From contig JAPVLO010000039.1 in NCBI GenBank assembly GCA_027257055.1, forward strand, positions 6,354,501 to 6,418,500: a DNA stretch of 64,000 nt, written 5' to 3'. The notes beneath the pieces are model-generated. The model saw only the letters and a list, made by a program, of their open reading frames with translations. It was not told where the DNA came from and made no database searches. Source of the DNA: Cephalopachus bancanus. Taxonomy: Eukaryota > Chordata > Mammalia > Primates > Tarsiidae. The position numbers and the translations under genes are program-made. Shown in pieces: positions 60,401-64,000 of the stretch (the stretch's first letter is position 1; each line of letters begins with the position of its first letter).

Positions 60401-63400
60401 CCCTCAACATGTTCCTGTCATCTCCCTCCCACCTCTCCCCACTGTTGCCCTAATATGTGCCGAAGAGACAAAGACCCACTCTTGAGTCTGGGAGGTCTTT
60501 GGGGTATGAGGGAGACCCTCAGAATTAGAAAACATCAGATTTTTTATCCTACTTAATGAAAGTCCTTTTTTCCCCAGAATTGTTTCCTCTTTTCTCTGTT
60601 TGCATGACTATAAAGTCCCACAATCGATCTCCTTAAGGTTGAGTTGCTGATAAACCTTCTGCTCTGACACATTCTATTATACATTTGACTTGAATGTCAG
60701 CAGGAATTGTCAGTCTTTCTGTGAGAAAGTTCTGGAGCTCTTGCTATGTCTCCCAAGAGAAAACTAACTGGGTTCTTGAACATCCATTCCTAATACAATT
60801 CAGCAACAGAGAAGTGTTAGGCCTAAAGTTCAGAATTAGGTTAAAATGTTATCAACACTGACTAAGCTTTTACTGGGACATGGGGTTGTTTATAGGACTA
60901 GAGACCCACAGGACACCCTGCACTGTCTGTTTCACTCCAAGGTACTATTTGATCAGTAACCCTTCTAAGTTGTATTTTACCCCAGGTAAACAGTGAAGGT
61001 TTCTCTGCAGTGGAGGATGGGTCCTGACCCAGCGTGTCCTGCTGAGCAACGTGAGCACTGAGGCCACCTCTGCGTTCCTACACTACCTCTACACTGCAGA
61101 CACACGTCTTCCTCTCCATGTGACTCCTGAGCTGAGCTCCCTGGCCCTCAGGTCTGGATTGTTCTTTCCGTGTTGCTCCACAGCCTTTGAAATTAACTGA
61201 CAGGGATCGACAGGCTGCCAGCTCAAGGGAGGGCTGTGCCGCAAAGGGGTTGGGGCTGCCTTTCACTTCACACATTTAGGGGTGCTGAGTGCTGGGTGGA
61301 GAGGATTCTTCCAGGTTCCGTGGTTTTTAGCTCCCTGGGTGTGATGTGACAGTGGCCCTCCGGCTCAGTGCTCCCTAAACGCTGCTACTCTGTGATTGTT
61401 CCACCACAAGAGCTGAATACCCGCAATCCTTTCCTGAGTCCCGGAAAATGGAAGTAGAGAGAATGCTTAGTTCACATCCTTGACTCTGCGGCTCCCCTGG
61501 CTTGTCCACATTAGTATCTTATGGGAGATGGCGGGTAGCTCAGCAGGAACACGTGTTCTACCTCCTGACAGGGACTAAAGACCTCTGAGATGAAGCCTGC
61601 TAATCCATCTAGTGCTTTCTTGGGAAAGGAAAGGCTTGGCCTCTGGGGTTTGAAATGTACTAATTAGAGCACAGAGCCTTTAAGTAGGTGGCCAGTTGAC
61701 CGGCTGATTGGACTGGGCTGACCTGCATACAGGTTTGGTCTGTGGTTTGTGTCTGACCCCATGTCTTAAGGGTCTCTCAAGGCAGCATTGGCTCTCCAGT
61801 TTTGTAGTCCCACCAACTCCTATTGTCTCACACTCAGCCCATGCACCCCTTGATATTTCAGCAGTGGTTAGTGAACCCTGCTTTAAAGTGCTGTGACTCT
61901 CTGGACAGGAGCGTGAGCACCATCTTTGAAGGGGACCAGAGGCTGATTCATGGTTGTTCCTCCCTGCAAAGACTCTGATCCCTGTCCCCCACTCCCAAGT
62001 GCCCAGAGCCCACCTCCACGCAGAATGGTGATGATGCAGGTGTTTCATGTTGCAGGTTTGGTGTGAATGAACTTGTTCACCTGTGCAAACAGGCGTCTGT
62101 TGTCACAGATTCAGAGGGTGAACAATGGGAGAAGGAAGACGAGAATTGTGACAGCAGGGCAGAGAATTTCCAAGAACTCTTGAGGTCAGTGTGGGTAGAT
62201 GAAGAGGAGGAAGCAGAAACATTGTTGAAATCGAAGGGCTATGAAGAAGACAGAGAAGAGGTGAATGAAGCAGAAATGGAAGAAATTTATGAATTCGCAG
62301 CTACTCAGCGAAAGCTGCTCCAGGGGGAAAGAACACCAGATGCTGTCAAGGACACTGACTGGCTGTGGAGGGCAGCTCGGTTTCTGGGCATACCCTAGCA
62401 AGTGTCCAGGTTCACAGACAGCTGGAAAAGGCAGAGAAATTGGAGTCATCTGAGCCAGGAAGAGATGAGGCCCCAAACAACTGGGAAGATGTGACACAGC
62501 ACTTTGTCATGCCACCCCGAGGCTTGTGTCCAGACATGGAGTGGGAAGCAGAGACTCATGAGCAAGAAGCCTCAAAGGAGGCACTGGGCCACTCCAGCTC
62601 CTCCAGCCCTTCTGGGGGCTGCTGTGCAGGGAGAAAAGAGGCCTCCCTTCCACAGTCTGATGATGCCTGTGATTATGAACAGCTCTTTTCATCAACTCAG
62701 AGGGAATCCTCTGAGCCGTCCCAAATAAGGAGTGAGCCCGAGGAACCAAGTGGCACTGTAAGGGAAAAGGGGGTGGAGATCTCGCATTGCCTCACACCCC
62801 AGCAGGTGTCCCCACTGCATCCATGCAGCTTCCCGACACAACTGCCCCGGGGTGGGAGCCCTGGCCGGTCCTGTCACCCACATCACATAAGCGAGTCAGC
62901 CCCATCGGCACCACAGTTGCACGGTGGGGTTTCCAGTGTGGCTTCCCCAAACTTGCCATCTCCAGCTGTACCACCAAAGCAGAAAAGGAACAGGAGCATC
63001 TTTGGGTTGCTTAAAGAGCCAGGCCACCAGAAAGGCAAAGAATGTAGTTCCATGTTGGAACACAAAAATAAGGGGGTCCTGATTTCCCCCCAAAAATCTC
63101 TGTCCATTGACCTAACCCAATCGAAACCTGACCATTTGTGTTCCAGCTCTCAGAATTCTTCATCCAACCTGAACAAAGATGATGAGATTATTCTTTTATT
63201 GGATTCTGATGAAGAGCTGGAGCTAGAAAAAGCCAAAATAAAGTCAGTTTCTAGTGATCCTCCAGAAGAAAAGAAAGTTCTGGATATTAGCCCCAAGTCC
63301 TCTGAGCTGTTTTCCATCATTGATGTTGATACAGATCAGGAACTTTCCCAAAGCCCACCCAGAAAAGAAACTGAGCTACAGCAGGAGGAAGGACGACCAG

Positions 63401-64000
63401 AGAATCAGGGCTCTTTGGGTGACAGAAGGACCCCCTGGCTGTTCTGTGACCGTGAGACCAGCCCCGATGAGGACAGCACCACAAACACCTCGTGGCTGGT
63501 ACCTGCCACCCCGCTGGTTGGCAGAAGCCGTGACTGTTCATCCCAGACCCAAATAACCAGCCTCAAGACCAGGACTTCAGTGAATGAGATGACTCAGCAT
63601 ACACCCAGGGCCTCGTTAGAAAACAGGGAAGTAAATGAAGCCGCACAGAAGCTTTCAGTAATCATGCCCCAGACGCTGTCGTCATGCTGCGTTCCCATCT
63701 CTTCAAGAACGTCTGACGGCAGAAGGCAGGTCCGCAGAAGCCCTTCCCGCTCCCACCCTAGATGCCAAAAACACTCCTCTCCACGTCCTGTCTCGGGAGG
63801 CCATGCCCATTTCACCGGGCAATTCATGAAATGTTCACCGCCTGGGCCAAGCCCACCAAATCAGGCTCCAGCGAGTGAAGTAGTGGAAGTTGAGGACAGC
63901 GAAGATGAGCAGGAAGTGTCCTCCCATCAGGCAAACAGCAGTCTGTCCCCAGTCAGTAACTCCCCAATTCCAGTTGGCGATTGCTGTTGGCATGTTGAGC
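48045..64000 (+). CDS. SLX4: SLX4 (BTBD12, FANCP), structure-specific endonuclease scaffold; runs off the right edge; two apparent frame lesions
   Basis: Nuclear scaffold that binds SLX1, XPF-ERCC1 and MUS81-EME1 for crosslink repair, Holliday junction resolution and telomere upkeep. Exons: 48045-48402, 50446-50670, 53494-53683, 54632-54844, 56381-56583, 56687-57003, 57947-58175, 58938-59026, 60115-60261, 60986-61151 and 62056-64000. Through exon 10 they join in frame to 657 residues. Seen: UBZ4 finger 1 (C237, C240, H255, C259), finger 2 (C277, C280, H293, C297), XPF-contact segment with F486, Y487 and L491, and a BTB domain from about residue 620. Exon 12 adds a TRF2-binding HxLxP and three SUMO-interacting motifs. 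The SAP and SLX1-binding parts lie beyond the window. A base missing in exon 11 gives a TGA at 61025. Two extra bases near 62364 in exon 12 break the frame again. Confidence 0.95.
48403..49436. other. SLX4 intron 2, left part, single copy
   Basis: Nothing recognised. No in-frame extension of exon 2 beyond the donor has SLX4 character. Confidence 0.4.
49438..49694 (-). mobile_element. Old Alu, antisense, truncated at its 5' end
   Basis: 'agttggggtctcactctgtc' to 'cctcccaaagtgctaccc'. Lacks the 'attacaggc' end. Confidence 0.88.
49723..50012 (+). mobile_element. Old Alu
   Basis: ggccaggcatgagggactca start, 'tgaaccgtgatcatgccact', no lineage-specific linker. Ancestral (AluJ-like) type. Confidence 0.9.
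50015..50190 (-). mobile_element. L1M 3' fragment, antisense
   Basis: 'ggtcagtggtttttagtgca', 'gtaaccaccaccactaccta' and 'ccccatgctcattagcagtc' match the antisense L1M 3' end. Related bases recur at about 51351-51415. Confidence 0.7.
50217..50312 (+). repeat. About 90-nt segment repeated on both sides of SLX4 exon 3 (copy 1)
   Basis: ggctctagccagaggatgaa at 50221 through 'cttcctctttgtaaattttg'. Copy 2 lies at 50803-50898, 586 nt to the right, at roughly 90% identity. Confidence 0.9.
50446..50670 (+). CDS. SLX4: SLX4 exon 3
   Basis: Acceptor ttcctccctgccag gives (G)AG-AAT and the frame [14 protein letters not shown], then [20 protein letters not shown]. An upstream AG at 50407 would put the exon out of frame by 38 nt, so the downstream site is chosen. 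Donor gtatga. Confidence 0.9.
50803..50898 (+). repeat. About 90-nt segment repeated on both sides of SLX4 exon 3 (copy 2)
   Basis: ggctctagccagaggatgaa at 50807 through 'cttcctctttataaaatttt'. An Alu inserted at its right end carries part of it as target duplication. Confidence 0.9.
50897..51185 (+). mobile_element. Alu in SLX4 intron 3
   Basis: taaaattttgactt at 50883-50896 and 51186-51199. Starts (gc)ggccgggatcggtggctca. A third copy of the flank occurs after the next monomer. Confidence 0.95.
51200..51327 (-). mobile_element. Alu monomer fragment, antisense
   Basis: 'gcggtctcactctgttgccc' to 'gggatttacaggtgtgagct', one arm only, flanked by aaaattttgactttt on both sides. Confidence 0.75.
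51431..51713 (-). mobile_element. Alu, antisense
   Basis: 'gagttggagtctcactctgt' to 'gagccaccgagcccggctta'. Lineage-specific type. Confidence 0.94.
51740..52029 (+). mobile_element. Alu
   Basis: ggccaggtgcggtagctcaa start. The flanks aaaagatttct and aaaaggatttct form the target repeat. Confidence 0.93.
52286..52452 (+). mobile_element. 5'-truncated Alu with an (ACA)n tail
   Basis: Begins at 'ttagctggatatggtagcg', so the left arm is missing. Ends 'actccaactc' followed by aacaacaacaacaac. Confidence 0.9.
52453..53493. other. SLX4 intron 3, right part, single copy
   Basis: Nothing recognised before the exon 4 acceptor. Confidence 0.4.
53494..53683 (+). CDS. SLX4: SLX4 exon 4 (UBZ4 finger 1)
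   Basis: Acceptor ctctctgcag; encodes [20 protein letters not shown] and on through [20 protein letters not shown], the first ubiquitin-binding zinc finger. Donor is gtaggg, inside the Arg codon before the last Cys ligand. Confidence 0.96.
53826..54430 (-). mobile_element. L1M 3' region, antisense, in SLX4 intron 4
   Basis: 'gtacagttcacccatttaaa', 'ccccatgcccattagcagtt', 'tcatccatgcggtagtgcgt' and 'gagctgctatgaacatgtgt' are antisense L1M 3' phrases in the right order. Confidence 0.82.
54632..54844 (+). CDS. SLX4: SLX4 exon 5 (end of finger 1, UBZ4 finger 2)
   Basis: Acceptor cttcctcag. Starts (R)[11 protein letters not shown], then [20 protein letters not shown] with the final Cys: the second UBZ4 finger. 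Donor gtgagt. Confidence 0.96.
54845..56380. other. SLX4 intron 5, single copy
   Basis: A 177-codon frame at 55064-55597 has no SLX4 homology and crosses no consensus splice sites. I see no repeat that I can name. Confidence 0.4.
56381..56583 (+). CDS. SLX4: SLX4 exon 6
   Basis: Acceptor ggctgccttttag. Encodes a basic stretch [20 protein letters not shown] (possible nuclear localisation signal) and [16 protein letters not shown]. Donor gtatgt. Confidence 0.95.
56687..57003 (+). CDS. SLX4: SLX4 exon 7 (XPF-binding segment)
   Basis: Acceptor tttctctctag. Encodes [28 protein letters not shown] and [20 protein letters not shown]. The Phe-Tyr...Leu set, needed for XPF binding in the human protein, is conserved. 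Donor gtgagc. Confidence 0.96.
57153..57448 (-). mobile_element. Alu in SLX4 intron 7, antisense
   Basis: Target repeats ggctgttgctcatgtct at 57136-57152 and ggctgttgctcatttct at 57449-57465 (one mismatch). Confidence 0.95.
57466..57946. other. SLX4 intron 7, right part
   Basis: Nothing recognised. 'ttaaaaacagaatcccaggg' at 57545 may be old repeat debris. Confidence 0.35.
57947..58175 (+). CDS. SLX4: SLX4 exon 8
   Basis: Acceptor gcttctttcag. Encodes [15 protein letters not shown] and [20 protein letters not shown]. Donor gtgaga. The [10 protein letters not shown] block matches human closely; the preceding part is variable. Confidence 0.94.
58370..58660 (-). mobile_element. Alu in SLX4 intron 8, antisense
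   Basis: caattttccttaaacttt at 58352-58369 and caattttctttaaacttt at 58661-58678 (one mismatch). Contains a small 'ctgctctgctggg' duplication. Confidence 0.95.
58938..59026 (+). CDS. SLX4: SLX4 exon 9
   Basis: Acceptor cttctctcag. Encodes (G)[18 protein letters not shown] and on to AGHTS. Donor gtaagg. Confidence 0.94.
59027..60114. other. SLX4 intron 9, single copy
   Basis: Nothing recognised. Confidence 0.4.
60115..60261 (+). CDS. SLX4: SLX4 exon 10 (first half of the BTB domain)
   Basis: Acceptor gtcctgtttcag. Encodes [20 protein letters not shown], then [20 protein letters not shown] and ARCPLLIQY. The DVxF...HKFVLYARC pattern is the BTB fold. Donor gtgagt. Confidence 0.96.
60262..60985. 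other. SLX4 intron 10, single copy
   Basis: Pyrimidine-rich 60280-60450; otherwise nothing recognised. Confidence 0.4.
60986..61151 (+). CDS. SLX4: SLX4 exon 11 (second half of the BTB domain), frameshifted
   Basis: Acceptor attttaccccag. Starts [12 protein letters not shown]; one base is then missing near 61019, giving TGA at 61025-61027. In the shifted frame the conserved [16 protein letters not shown] and [13 protein letters not shown] follow to 61151. The exon is 166 nt, one short of the length its neighbours' phases need. Donor gtctgg is weak. Confidence 0.9.
61152..62055. other. SLX4 intron 11, single copy
   Basis: Nothing recognised. Confidence 0.4.
62056..64000 (+). CDS. SLX4: SLX4 exon 12, large exon, cut by the window edge, with a frame break near 62364
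   Basis: Acceptor catgttgcag. Starts (R)[12 protein letters not shown] and contains an acidic segment ([33 protein letters not shown]). Near 62362-62367 two extra bases (a repeated TG) shift the frame; the old frame stops at 62396-62398. The new frame is open from 62359 to 64000 with human-like content: [13 protein letters not shown]2-binding HCLTP (62785-62799), SUMO-interacting [10 protein letters not shown] (about 63188), FSIIDVD (about 63310) and [11 protein letters not shown] (about 63878), ending [13 protein letters not shown] at the edge. Confidence 0.93.

Overview
The window is nuclear DNA from a primate. It holds two protein-coding genes placed head to head, in the order of the human 16p13.3 locus read in reverse: DNASE1 on the minus strand (its first six coding exons, from about 1940 leftwards off the edge at base 1) and SLX4/BTBD12 on the plus strand (promoter near 45.2 kb, coding exons from 48045 running off the right edge). 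About 45 Alu-type SINEs show it is a primate. The two proteins differ clearly from the human ones, and most Alus belong to a family unlike anthropoid Alus (first arm reads 'ggctcagcctgtaat' instead of 'ggctcacgcctgtaat', linker 'acaataaatcaaaaaa', 3' end 'gactccaactc') and also unlike the long-linker strepsirrhine Alus. A tarsier is my best guess. That is an inference from recall of the families, not a database result.

Layout. 1-1940: DNASE1 coding exons with very short introns. The signal peptide, active-site residues and actin-contact residues are all visible. 1941-44700: a long gene-poor stretch, probably the 5' intron of DNASE1 transcripts that start near the SLX4 promoter. It is packed with transposable elements: Alus, several L1 fragments (one with a 5' inversion), a 5'-truncated class I endogenous retrovirus with a 3' LTR (about 19.47-24.19 kb), an L1M element of about 8 kb opened by roughly ten Alus (26.0-33.9 kb), a second L1 segment hit by a class II-type solo LTR and by a Tigger-like DNA transposon (33.9-35.4 kb), and an HMGN1 processed pseudogene (37.2-38.6 kb). 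44.7-45.75 kb: a CpG-rich bidirectional promoter with NRF1-like and ETS-like sites. 47.6-64 kb: SLX4 exons 2 to 12 (human numbering), separated by introns carrying Alus, L1M and MIR/L2 relics.

Function. DNASE1 is a secreted endonuclease. SLX4 is a nuclear scaffold for structure-specific nucleases. They share a promoter region, not a pathway. I could assign the SLX4 tandem UBZ4 fingers, the XPF-contact segment, the BTB domain, a TRF2-binding H-x-L-x-P motif and three SUMO-interacting motifs. Taken literally, the SLX4 frame is broken twice: one base is missing in exon 11 and there are two extra bases at the start of exon 12. The human-type N-terminal extension is also absent. The flanking coding sequence is well preserved, so sequencing or assembly error is at least as likely as real loss.

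I found no sign of a novel molecular system. The points worth following are the SLX4 frame lesions, the lineage-specific Alu family, local duplications around SLX4 exon 3 and at 40.4-41.2 kb, and several well-preserved transposition footprints.
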